A DNA stretch of 64,000 nucleotides from Puccinia triticina. Taxonomy: Eukaryota > Basidiomycota > Pucciniomycetes > Pucciniales > Pucciniaceae. The stretch lies in NCBI RefSeq assembly GCF_026914185.1, contig NC_070574.1, positions 2,480,501 to 2,544,500 of the forward strand. The letters are read 5' to 3'. Both the position numbers and the translations under genes were made by a program. Shown here one piece after another: positions 23,351 to 33,448 of this stretch. The notes under the pieces were generated by a model. That model did no database searches, was not told where the DNA came from, and was given only the letters and a program-made list of their open reading frames with translations. Every line of letters begins with the position of its first letter. Position 1 is the first letter of the stretch.

Positions 23351-26300
23351 GGGTTGTGCCTCACCCAAGCAGGGGGATTGTAGTAGCAAGTATTGGGGCA
23401 TGTAATATTGTTAGATTAAATGAAATCAATAATTGGCTGTTTCTCAGTGCCCCTATTTCTTCCTCCTACCATCCCCGCGCCACAACCAGCACCCCCATTG
23501 CCACGTTCCTCATTGACTTGGGGGCGACCCACGACGTCATTAGTGAGGCTTACGCGGCTAGAGAGAGATTAAGCATGATATGATCGCCTACTGTGAGGAC
23601 AATCTCGGGCTTTGACGGATCTAAGAACACATTCTCAGCAGAGGCAAGGCTTTTCCTGGACAACGACACCAAACCGACCACTTTCATTGTCACACGCCTG
23701 AAGGACACCTACGACGGAATTTTGGGCATGCCGTGGGTCCAAGCCCACGGACACCTCATTGATTGGAGGAAGCGCCGATTCAAGCCCGGCATTCAGGATA
23801 TCGCCACTGTTGAAACAGTGTCGTCAGATCCGAAAAAAACCTCAACGGACGGGGAGGAGCCCGGGTTGAGGCAAGCGAGGACAACTGACGAGGGGATGCG
23901 CGCTTCGTGCCAACTAGCACCCCCGCGATGTGAGTCTAGTTCTCCCTCTCACCAGTCCTTCCCAGCAGAGTGCGTAGGAACATCTGGCAAGCGGACATCT
24001 CTCTTAGAATTTGCGCCACAGGTCCAGCCAAGCCCCAACAGCCTGAATGTCACGACTGTGAGGACACCGTTGAACAATCCCGAAGAGATCGCCACTGCTA
24101 ACGCGGTGTCGTCAGGTCCAAAAAAAACCTCAACAGACGGGGAGGAGCCCGGGTTGAGGCACGCGAGTACAACTGACGAGGGGGTGCGTGCTTTATGCCG
24201 ACTAACACCCCCGCGATGTGAGTACAATTCTGTATCCTCAATCACCAACGCCTCAGAGTGCATGAGAACCACTGGCAAGCGGATACACTGTTTAAAAAAC
24301 CTTTCACAGCAGCCCCAAGTGTCTACAAATCTGTGCGCGGCGAAGGTGTCATGGTCGACGTCAGCAAAGCTAGCGGCTGATGCTAAGAAGACAGAGCTGC
24401 AGAAGACGCCTGAAGAACTGGTTCCGCGGGCGTATCACCAATACCTACAAATGTTCCGCAAATTGGAGGCCCAACGCCTACCCCCTTGGAGGAAGTATGA
24501 CTTCCGGGTCGGCTTACTTCCTGGAATGCTCCCACAAGCCAGCCGCATCATCCCATTGTCGCCGGCGGAAAACAAAGCGCTAGACACGCTAATCCAAGAG
24601 GGCCTAGATCATGGCACTATAAGGCGGACGACGTCACCCTGGGCAGCACCAGTGTTGTTTACGGGAAAGAAGGACGGCAACTTAAGACCGTGCTTCAATT
24701 ACCGTAAACTGAATGCCATCATGGTGAAGAATAAATACCCACTTCTGTTGACAATGGATTTAGTGGACAGCTTGCTCGACGCGGACCAATTTACAAAGTT
24801 GGACCTGCAGAACGCCTATGGTAACCTACAAGTAGCTGAGGGAGACGAGGAAAAACTAGCCTTTGTGTGCCGCGCGGGGCAATTTGCACCACTGACAATG
24901 CTGTTTGGGCCTACGGGGGCTCCGGGATTCTTTCAATTTTTTATGCAAGACATTCTGTTGGGAAGAATTGGGAAGGACTTCACAGCATACCTCAATGATA
25001 TCATGATCTATACGCAACGGGGATCCAACAATGAGGAAGCAGTAATGTCCGTCCTTGACACACTGAGTAAACAACAGCTCTGGCTGAAACCAGAAAAATG
25101 CGAGTTTTCACGAGCGGAGGTGGAATACCTGGGACTTCTGATATCCTGCAACCGCGTGAGAATGGACCCGGCGAAAGTGACAGCGGTAACCAACTGGCCA
25201 GCCCCAAAGACGGTCACAGAGGTGCAAAGGTTCATAGGGTTTGCAAACTTTTATCGGCGGTTCATCGGCAATTTCTCCAGGATTACCCAACCATTGCACA
25301 ACCTCACCAGGGCCAACATCAAGTACACGTGGGACAAGCACTGCCAGAGGGCTTTTGACCAATCAAAGACGGCTTTCACAACCGCACCAATCCTGAAGAT
25401 AGCGGACCCCTAAAAACCGTTTCTCTTGGAATGTGATTGTTCCGATTTTGCCCTAGGGGCCGTATTGTCGCAAATATGCAGTAAGGATGGGGAATTACAC
25501 CCGGTGGCGCATCTTTCGCAATCCTTAATTCAAGCTGAAAGAAATTATGAAATTTTTGACAAAGAATTACTGGCAATTGTTGCAGCGTTTAAGGAGTGGC
25601 GCCACTACCTCAAAGGAAATCCTAACCGGCTGAAAGCAATTGTGTATACCGACCACCAAAACCCTGAGAGCTTCATGACAACAAAGCAGCTCACGCGGTG
25701 GCAAGTAAGATGGGCTGAGACGCTGGGCAGCTTTGACTTCAAAATTGTCTTCCGCCCAGGACGCCAGGCCACCAAGCCGGATGCTCTGTCTCGACGTCCG
25801 GACCTAGCTCCGCGGGGGGAAGACAAGATAACGTTTGGATGGTTGCTCCGCCCGGAGAACATCGCCCCCGATACATTCAGCGCGATTACAGAAGTCGACA
25901 AGTGCTTAGTTGACAGATTCGCGGACATCGACGTATTCTTTGTTGACGAGTCCGTGGATATACCGGATGCGGACTACTGGTTCGAAGTGGACGTTATGGG
26001 GGCGGAAGAGACCAAAGACGGGGCTGAGTTGATATTCTCCGATGAGGAGCTGATAAGTCTAATCAGGAAAGCCTCCATGAAAGACAAAATGCTTACCAGT
26101 TTGATTACTGACTGTGAAAAGGGGGGCGACAACAAGGACGGGTGGAGCTGTACGGACGGGGTGCTATACCGCCACGGACGGGTGGAAGTACCGACGGACG
26201 AGGACATCAAGACATCCATCCTGAGAAGCCGTCACAACTGCCGCGCGGCGGGACACCCGGGGAGAGCAAAAACCCTATCTCTAGTCAGAAGATGCTTCAA

Positions 26301-27976
26301 CTGGCCGTCCTTAAAGAAATTTGTCAACCGGTACGTCGACGGCTGCAAGTCTTGCCAGAGGGTGAAGTCAAAAACCCAGAAACCTTTTGGGGCTCTGGAA
26401 CCTCTGCCGGTGCCAGCAGGCCCGTGGACAGATATATCTTACGATTTGATCACCAACCTGCCCGAATCTAACGGAAAAGATAGCATCCTCACAGTCGTGG
26501 ATTGTTTTTCAAAAATGGCACACTTTATAGCGTGTCGTAAGGATTCAACGTCTGACGAATTGGCCGATCTGATGCTCCGACACGTGTGGAAATTATACGG
26601 AACACCGAAAACAATTGTGTCGGACAGGGGGAGTATCTTCATTTCCAAGATCACAAAAGTGCTGAGTGGGCGATTAGGCATCAGACTTTGCCCATCGACG
26701 GCATACCACCCACGGATGGACGGCCAATCGGAAATCACTAATAAGGCCGTGGAGCAATACCTCCAACACTTCATTGGTTACCAACAGGGGGATTGGGAGC
26801 CCCTGCTCGCGATGGCCAAGCTCTCACACAACAACGGGACGCACACGTCGACGGGCATATCGCCATTCAAAGCAAATTACGGCTTTGACTTAACATTTGG
26901 GGGGATACCGTCGTCGGCGCAATGCCTCCCTACGGTGGAGGAAAGGCTCAGGACGCTATTAGCGGTGCAGGAAGAACTGGCAGCGGCTCTGGAGGAATCT
27001 CAAGGCGAAATGAAGAGGCAATTCGACAAGCATGTGAGGCCGACACCGGACTGGAAGATAGGCGATGAGGTTTGGCTCATTAGCAGGAATATATCAACGA
27101 CCAAACCTAGCGCCAAGCTAGGTCACAAATGGCTAGGTGTAACGACTCGTTTTTCGTTATTAACTTATTATGCTGAGTTATCTTGTCTTGGTTAATTAAG
27201 CTTTAGTCAGCTTGATCGGCAATCGGAACTCCGGGGCAATGATGACGCATTCACTTGAGTTGGAAAAACAATGTCGTATTTTCCTTATCATGATGTCATT
27301 GAGTTTGTTACGGTTTTTACTTATGTTGTGTTCATCGAATCTCATTCTTCCTCCCCTTTTCTCTTTCTTTCTCATTGGGATATTATTTGTCATAGTTTTC
27401 TCATCATCTATATTGTTATTTATCCGAGTAATTCACTCTCGGAAACCAAAGCTATCAAAATCTTATCAATAAGAACTTTATAACACTCGAAACTATTGAA
27501 TCTTATATCTACTATTCAAGCATTCGGCGAACTACCCTCTTGGGTAAGTTTCATAGCCTCATAGCGAACTGGGTAGTAGGTGGATCCTCACACTAGGGCC
27601 CTTTCCAATTTGCGCTAAAATTTCACGGTCTGTATACAAGCTGACACTTCCCCTTTCAATGAAAGGGGTGCATCCGGTGTTTCATGTCTCAATCCTTAGG
27701 AAGCGCGAACTAGATACAATCAGCGGACGCCGGGCAGAAGCAGTGGAGCCAATTACGGTCAAAGGGGAGGAGGAATGGGAGGTGGCGGAGATTTTGGATT
27801 GCAGGAAGAGAAAAAAGAAGAAGGAATACCTCATTTTGTGGCAGGGATTCGGGCCGGAAGAAGATTCATGGGAACCCGCCAAAAATTTGGACAACTGTCA
27901 GGAACTCGTCAACATTTTCAACTCAAAATTCCCCGACGCGGAGAAGAGGCACACCAGGAGGAGGAGATTTCAATGA
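23347..27976 (+). pseudogene. Chromovirus pol: protease, RT, RNase H, integrase, chromodomain
   Basis: The order is as in Ty3 pol. Protease near 23508 reads FLIDLGATHDVIS, with Leu where D-S/T-G is expected. A TGA stop follows at 23581. RT (about 24600-25100) has TKLDLQNAYGN and YLNDIMIY, so the second position of the catalytic YxDD pair is Asn-Asp instead of Asp-Asp. A TAA at 25411 separates RT from RNase H (ECDCSDFALGAVLSQI, YTDHQNPE). Integrase (26230-26780) keeps its zinc finger and D, D, E (WTDISYDLITNL, TIVSDRGSIF, DGQSEITNKA). The C-terminus is cut by a solo LTR at 27138 and resumes with VHPVFHVSILRK and a chromodomain (EVAEILDCRKRKKKKEYLIL, DSWEPAKNL). Chromodomains guide integration to heterochromatin. 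Confidence 0.92.
27138..27592 (+). repeat. 455-bp solo LTR in the chromovirus integrase C-terminus
   Basis: The LTR starts TGTAACGACTCG and ends GGATCCTCACA, with CTAGG duplicated at 27133-27137 and 27593-27597. Excising it restores the expected KLGHKWLGPF motif of Ty3 integrases. Unequal LTR recombination probably removed the rest. Confidence 0.93.
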
Positions 27977-29147
27977 GGGTTAAGCTTTTTCCCCAAGGGG
28001 TTTTTTAATGCTGCCCGTGGAGAGGACGCAGAGCCGGGGGCTTGGGCGTTAAAGGCGGGATGATGTTATGAGCTGCGCCCGCGCGCCAGGCTCATCCCTG
28101 GACATGTCTTGTAGTTATACCTACATGTCACGCTCCTCACCATAAGGAGGAGCCGGGGAAGATCCATTCTCTTCCCTCATCTAGCAATTTACTAATTGAG
28201 CTAGAACACCAGAAGAACCCAGAACCCATCCCTTCTCTCCGACAGACCGGACCTAACAGTGACAAGCACGCAACAATCAGCATCAATAGATTCAAGAAGA
28301 CCCTTTCCACCTGGTTTGCCGAAGTGATTTGTAACAAAAACAAATCACTCTCAAATGATTGCCCGAGCCCAGATCCCAAACAAAACAACCCAACCGTTGC
28401 GAAGAAAGTGGTTAATTTTGAAAAAGATGAGCGGCTATTCAAGCAATTTTTCAAGCAGAAGAACGTTTCCCAATCAGTCTTGACCACCGCCGAACTTGAT
28501 CTGTATCTCCAGGAACCCCCAATCATCACTGAATCAACAAACCTTTCAGTCCTCTCCTGGTGGAGCACCCACAGCAAACAATTACCAACCCTAGCAATAC
28601 TAGCGCAATCAATCTTTATGACTTGGATGACTTCTATTGCATCGGAGTCGGCATTCTCCACAGGTGGACAAGTGCTCAGCAGTTATCAAACCCAAATGAA
28701 ACCAAGCACTCTCGAGGCGCTTGTATGCGCACAAAACTGGATCCGCACAGACAAGGGGATAATTATGGATGATGTCAATGACGAGTTGGATAACACATCC
28801 AATATTTAGTTTAATTTGGTTGTTAACTTTTTTCCTTCTCTATCATACATGAAAATCAGCAACAAATTTTGTTTTTTGTCTATTTCTTTTCAAATTGTTA
28901 CTCTCTCATGTTCTATCACTCAAAATTAACTGTTCAAGATTGACTCAACCCAGACCTGACCCGACCCATCTGCTCCTTAGTCGGGTTTGGCTTCGGGCAG
29001 TCTTTTGGAAATTCTGCCCCGACCCAACCCAACCCAACACTTAATTGGGTTTGGGTTTGGGCACTGTTTTCCGACCCGAACCCGACCCGTTTGCATCCTG
29101 AGTATAAATAAATGAATAAATAAAAAAGCAGAAGAACTTACTCGGCT

Positions 29148-29524
29148 TTAGTGCTCCTTGAATTGAGCAAAGAAACGTTCCTTGGCGGCCCGAACGGCGG
29201 CCTCGTCTCTATGAGTAGCGGTCACGAATTTGACGAATTCTTGTTCCATGGCATGGTGGAAATTCTGCGCCCCACGAAGTGGAATATTTTCGGCGAGAAA
29301 CGCGGCTTGAGCAGGCATGGCGGGATGAGTTCAAGAGTGTGTACTCCATTATAATTGATTTTGTTGTCAGAATACTCGGCTTGGTTGTCGGCATTGTCAA
29401 TACTGTGATTGGAATTATCTACTGGGACCCCGGTGGCGTCTTCTTCGGAATTAGGAGTTGGGGGACGAAAAAGATCTTCTTCAAGAGTGCTATCCTCAAT
29501 TATAATAGGATTGAGATACGACAT
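29148..29524 (-). pseudogene. Unknown minus-strand coding remnant
   Basis: The minus strand gives MSYLNPIIIEDSTLEEDLFR (from 29524), and in another frame a coding-like 56-residue end containing AMEQEFVKFVTATHRDEAAV and AAKERFFAQFKEH, with a stop at 29148-29150. The frame change is near 29320. I do not recognise the family. The acidic N-terminus and helical C-terminus suggest a transposon accessory protein. Confidence 0.35.
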
Positions 29525-30725
29525 ATCTTTGTTTTCGAGTTATGGAAAAGTAGCGGACAGTTCTGGCGTGTTCTGCTAGGAATAAGGGCTCAAGAAGCTA
29601 TAGATGACGCTGGTGTAAGACCCAGGCCCTAAACTCTTTCTCATTAACTCTCATTTCGACTCTGGTGCACGATCCAGGCGGGTTCTCCTATTGTTTCTAC
29701 TTCCGGACGCGCTCGGACTGGATTTTCATTTACTCTTTTAGGAAAGGTATCGGCGCTCGTTTCCCAAAGCCGCCGTATGGCTCATTTTTTTCCTGGGATC
29801 TTGCCTTCCATTTGGCGGTTCACCTTCCAGATTCCATCGAGTGGTTCAGAAGATACAGGCGTTCAAAGTCGAGGATTGATTTTTTTTAGCCCTGCGGACT
29901 TTCGGACTTAACCTTTTCAAAACATATCCGGCACTCGACAAATCAGGCCAATACCTAGCTCAAAATTTTCCTTTCCTTCTTCCCTTTCATTTTTTTCTAA
30001 CTTTGATGAGATTCTATTGAATGGTTTTGATTTTATGAGCAGTCAAAGCTCGACTTTCATTATCGACGCCGGTGCGCGACCCGGATTGGTTTCCTTTTCA
30101 CTCTCTTTTCAACTCCGGTGCACGACCCGGTTTAATCTTTTCTTTCTTTTCGTCTTCCCTTTTCTTTCCTTTCTCTTTATCCCCTTACCGCATGAGTTTC
30201 GGACGTCTGAAACGAAGAATTGTGATATCTACTCGTCGTGCCTAGGAACGGACTCGCTGCAGCAGGCGCTCAATCAAGTAAACAGGATCAGTGTTGTTAA
30301 GGAGCATCAGCATCATCCTGAAGAGTAAAAATAGTATAAATAAGGACCTCTGGTCACCTCATAAAAATGAATGGAATCATGGATCTATCATAAAATCAAG
30401 GGATCAAGAGACATGAGAAACCATGGAATTGACCTCCCCTTTTCTTTTCTGAATATTACTCTCCTTCAACTCCCTTCAGACCCTTTATTTCTATTAATCT
30501 GAAAATTACTCTCCTTCAAACCCCTTCAGAATTTTTTTTCTCTGTTATTATCATCTGGAAATTACACTCCTTCCCCAATCCTTCTTCAGATTTTTTTTCT
30601 TTTTTTACCTTCATGAGCACTACCTCAGATAAAAAATTCCTCACTCCTCTTCTTGCCACTGGAATTATTCTTCCTTCATAAAAATTTTCAAAATATATAC
30701 TTCACCTCTCTGGCCACTTTGGATT
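29525..30725. other. Unassigned DNA with four copies of a short motif
   Basis: No gene is supported. A loose motif, [GA]AC[TG]C[TC]GGTG[TC][AG][CA]GA[CT]CC[AG]GG, occurs near 29605, 29656, 30065 and 30112. From 30330 to 30725 CT-rich lines repeat CTCCTTCA and CCCTTCAGA. The target site of the young chromovirus (GGATT) ends this stretch. Confidence 0.4.
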
Positions 30726-31975
30726 TGTCAGCCGGGCTACCATTCTAGAATAGAGCCCCGCCTGCAGCTCCGGTAGCGCAGCCAAGAGCACCGTAAACCG
30801 GGTGCAGAGCAGACCGCAGCGCGGATCTCTGCGCAGCATAGATTTGTTTTAAATTGTTTTAAATATTACAAATAGCTTCCTAGAGAAGCTAGACACCAAC
30901 GGGACCGCCGCGCGGTCCAGAATCTCTTCTGTACAATATATCCCAACTAGGTACAAGTAACAAAAACAAGGGAGCATGTATAAAAAGACCCACTCAGAAG
31001 ACCCACGTAATACTCAGCAGACAGCCACTGGTTGCGCGAAAACTACGTGGGCTTGTTAGCGGCTAAATCACTCAGCCACGCGATACAGAGTACTGTAGTA
31101 CCTGGTCGCATGGAAACAACAGCCGCCAGTAGGCGGCTAAACAATCAAGCCACGCGACTCAGAGAACTACAGTACCTGGTCGCGTGGTAGCAATCTTCTT
31201 CCGAGCTCCGTCGCAGCAACAGTAGCGGAAAGACTCGGACACGAATCGCCGAAGAGCTCCGCATAGGAACCGACTCCTAGTGATCCTCCACTCGAGAGCA
31301 GAGGATCTCTAGCGTGTCATTTCGAGTAGAACTCTTTAAACGAGTTCCGAGAAGAAAGAATCTTCCTTGTGACCGGTATCCAAGAGATACGGGTCTTACG
31401 AGTAGCAAGACCAGTAAAGAGGCTGTGCCTTCCAACAAAATGTATTGGAAGGCCATCCAGGAGAATAGCGAGCCGACGAGCCTCCCAGAAACAGCATAAA
31501 AGCCGGTGTTGGGAGGACTCTGGCTCCCCAGAATCATCAATCACTTTAACCGCCCAGCAGCGCACTACTTCGCCGAACATATTCGTTGATCAGTTCGCTC
31601 TCAGCTTGTGTTAGATTGTTTTTAGATTCATTGCTCGTCGCTGGACTCCTGCTCCAACAGTAAGTCCAGCTCATTTTCTCTTTATCATCTCGGGAGTAAT
31701 CCCCATCAATTATATACTTGGGAACTTGTCGAACAACCCCCGCTTGTCGGACCCCAGACAACACAGGACATACTACCCCTGCTTGTCAGGCCCTGTAAGA
31801 ACCGCCCCGGAGGGCACCTTAACCATTCCGCTGCTCTCGCGGCCCCTCCGTTACATCCCATCAGGGATATAAATCTTTATAAACCATCATCTTACCGCGT
31901 CTACAGACGCGACCACTCGCCGCAGTCACTCGTGTAGCTAGAGGACTTCGTGTCTTGGCATCACCGAGCCTGACA
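30726..31975 (+). repeat. 5' LTR of the young chromovirus
   Basis: The LTR is 1250 bp, with TGTCAG/CTGACA inverted termini. It supplies the promoter and the first splice donor (AACA|GTAAGT at 31659/31660). Tandem-like GC-rich segments such as CCACGCGA repeat in the first half. Its partner at 38780-40029 is offset by exactly 8054 bases. Confidence 0.96.
31495..31502 (+). promoter_or_regulatory. Candidate TATA box of the young chromovirus LTR
   Basis: CATAAAAG lies about 165 bases upstream of the strong donor GTAAGT. A start site near 31520-31530 would give a leader without any ATG before the donor. Another AT-rich candidate, GTATAAAAAG near 30977, is much further upstream. Choice between them is inference. 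Confidence 0.4.
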
Positions 31976-33448
31976 ATTGGGGGTCTGGCCGGGAACTTAT
32001 CCCAAAAAACCAGAAAAAATCCTACTATTTCGTCTATCTGACGATTAACCAAACCAAACCTACCTCTAAAATTCTTTTAGCTTACATCACCGTTAGATTG
32101 TGTCTAGAAAACTCTGCAGTTTGAGCACGGCGCGCTATATCGCACCATTAGATTGACCTTTTAGTCTAGTAAAGCTCAAAAACCGCGCTCTTTCGCGCGC
32201 AACTTACCCCTGAACAATTCTGAAGCTACTAATCCTTCAGAATTATCTCCTATCATCTCTTTACTCGCTTTTGAACCTCCCTAACTTGCTTTTTGCGTTC
32301 TTATTTTTCCACATCAGTGGCTCATTTACAACGGAACGCCGAGCTGATTCAATATTACCTCCGCTATCTTAAACTCAGAAACGAAGAGTTTATTAAAAAC
32401 TACCAGCCGGACGACTTTGAAAAGTTAACCTGCGAAGAAAGAATCCAACTCGGCACGATCCTAGTTGAAAAGAGCAAGAAAAAAGATTTAGAGGCTCGAA
32501 TCACTCTGAACTTTCTACTCAACGAACACCGGTTGAATAGAATTCAAAGAAAAAAGGAAAGAAGTAAATCGCTTTTTTTTTGCGTACTTAAAAATTTACT
32601 TTGAAAAATTCTAACAAATTATTGATTCTTCCGCTTAGTGGCCGAACAAAACAAGGAAAAAACAAGCTCCTTTACTGCAAAAGAAGCCGAGAAGTTTGAG
32701 AATCCCGTATTAAGCGATTCTGAAGCGGACGAACTTGGTTAGTCCAAGTTTCTCTTGCAAATAATCCGTATAAAAACACTAAAACATAAATAAATAAATA
32801 AAAAAACATAAACTAACATGTCCACCTGATTGAGCAGACCCGATCTCGAAGGACCTCTGTCCACCCCCAAGAGGCATCCTAGACAAGCCACCGGCGGCGG
32901 AAGCCGAGGAAGTGGCGGAAGAGGAGGAAGCCGCGGAGGAGGAGGAAGCCGCGGAGGTAGCCGTCGAGCCTCCCAAGGAGAAGACTCCGAAGCTGAGCTC
33001 CCTGAAGTTCAAGAAGAAGAACCCAGCTCCGGTTCCGAGTACCTCGACGACCACCTCGACCAATCCGGCGAGGACTATCCTCAAGACGAAAGAACAGCTA
33101 ATCAAGCTGGACAAGACCAAGGACTTAGTCCGCGACCACGTCCTGAACTGGCAGGAGTGTGTAGCTCTCCAAGCGAAAGGAGGAGCGACAGAAGAGCTGC
33201 GAACAGCTCTCCGCAGAGCTCAAGAGAGCCAGAAAATGGCGCAGAAGTTGATGGCTCAAAAACAGCTAGAGTCTTACGTCGAGGGTTGGAATCCTTGGAC
33301 GGTGATGAAGCAACTCTACCCAGCCAGAAACACCGGGAAAAAGCGCAAAGCACCCCCAACTCAAGCAGCCAGAGACAACGTCATCCGATGGAAGCGTCTG
33401 ATGAAGGTGGCGGACACACTAGACAAAGCTTACAATCACCTACAATAG
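31659..33448 (+). CDS. Predicted spliced ORF1 protein (318 aa) of the young chromovirus, unknown role
   Basis: Predicted model: leader exon ending at 31659, exon 32318-32563, exon 32639-32737, exon 32838-33448. All three introns are GT..AG with a CTAAC branch motif shortly before the acceptor, and the phases fit. The start codon is made by splicing: A from 31659 plus TG from 32318, in context CCAACATGGCT, and I see no earlier ATG after the proposed start site. The product has charged helical parts ([18 protein letters not shown]), a Glu/Ala-rich middle with [11 protein letters not shown] (about residues 140-155), lysine-rich segments and a C-terminus with [15 protein letters not shown] and [17 protein letters not shown]. 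No family is recognised. The last exon overlaps the upstream extension of the Gag-Pol frame. Confidence 0.6.

Larger units (their letters stand above)
21100..28258 (+). mobile_element. Ty3/Gypsy chromovirus, decayed, with two solo LTRs inside
   Basis: The 195-bp LTRs (21100-21294 and 28064-28258) start TGTTATGAGCTGCGCCCG and end GGACCTAACA. The 5-bp duplication GTGAC flanks the element (21095-21099, 28259-28263). The LTRs differ at only a few positions. It inserted into the hAT transposase frame. Later LTR insertions at 21764-22688 and 27138-27592, together with stop codons and active-site changes, make it non-functional. Confidence 0.93.
20707..28809 (+). pseudogene. hAT transposase C-terminal part, split by the chromovirus
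   Basis: The first piece (20707-21099) includes IKPMQDKFDKYW and ISQVFDPQCKFQRVEF. The second (28259-28809) includes the hAT dimerisation region: VLSWWSTHSKQLPTLAI, SESAFSTGGQVLSSYQ and TLEALVCAQNWIRTD, then a stop. The frame is open on each side of the insertion and meets across the duplicated GTGAC. The N-terminal BED finger and most of the catalytic core are missing, so the element cannot encode an active enzyme. The residues named are standard hAT family signatures. Confidence 0.88.
20548..29100 (+). mobile_element. hAT transposon with a Ty3 element inserted
   Basis: The left end CAGGATGCAAGTGGGTCGGGT and the inverse of the right end (CAGGATGCAAACGGGTCGGGT) form terminal inverted repeats. 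The subterminal regions (20560-20650 and 28940-29095) are full of GACCCGACCC and GGGTTTGGG motifs, likely transposase-binding repeats. The flanking octamers AGTAAATT (20540-20547) and AGTATAAA (29101-29108) match at five of eight bases, a possible decayed hAT duplication. Without the inserted chromovirus the element is about 1.4 kb and holds only the C-terminal part of a transposase. Confidence 0.85.

Noticed and set aside
31277..31614. Open frames in the chromovirus LTRs (also at 39331-39668)
   Set aside because: Short overlapping frames on both strands inside regulatory LTR DNA; the two sets match only because the LTRs are identical.
32293..32604. Independent 103-residue gene
   Set aside because: It begins without a proper ATG and fits better as exon 2 of the spliced ORF1, with a donor at 32564.
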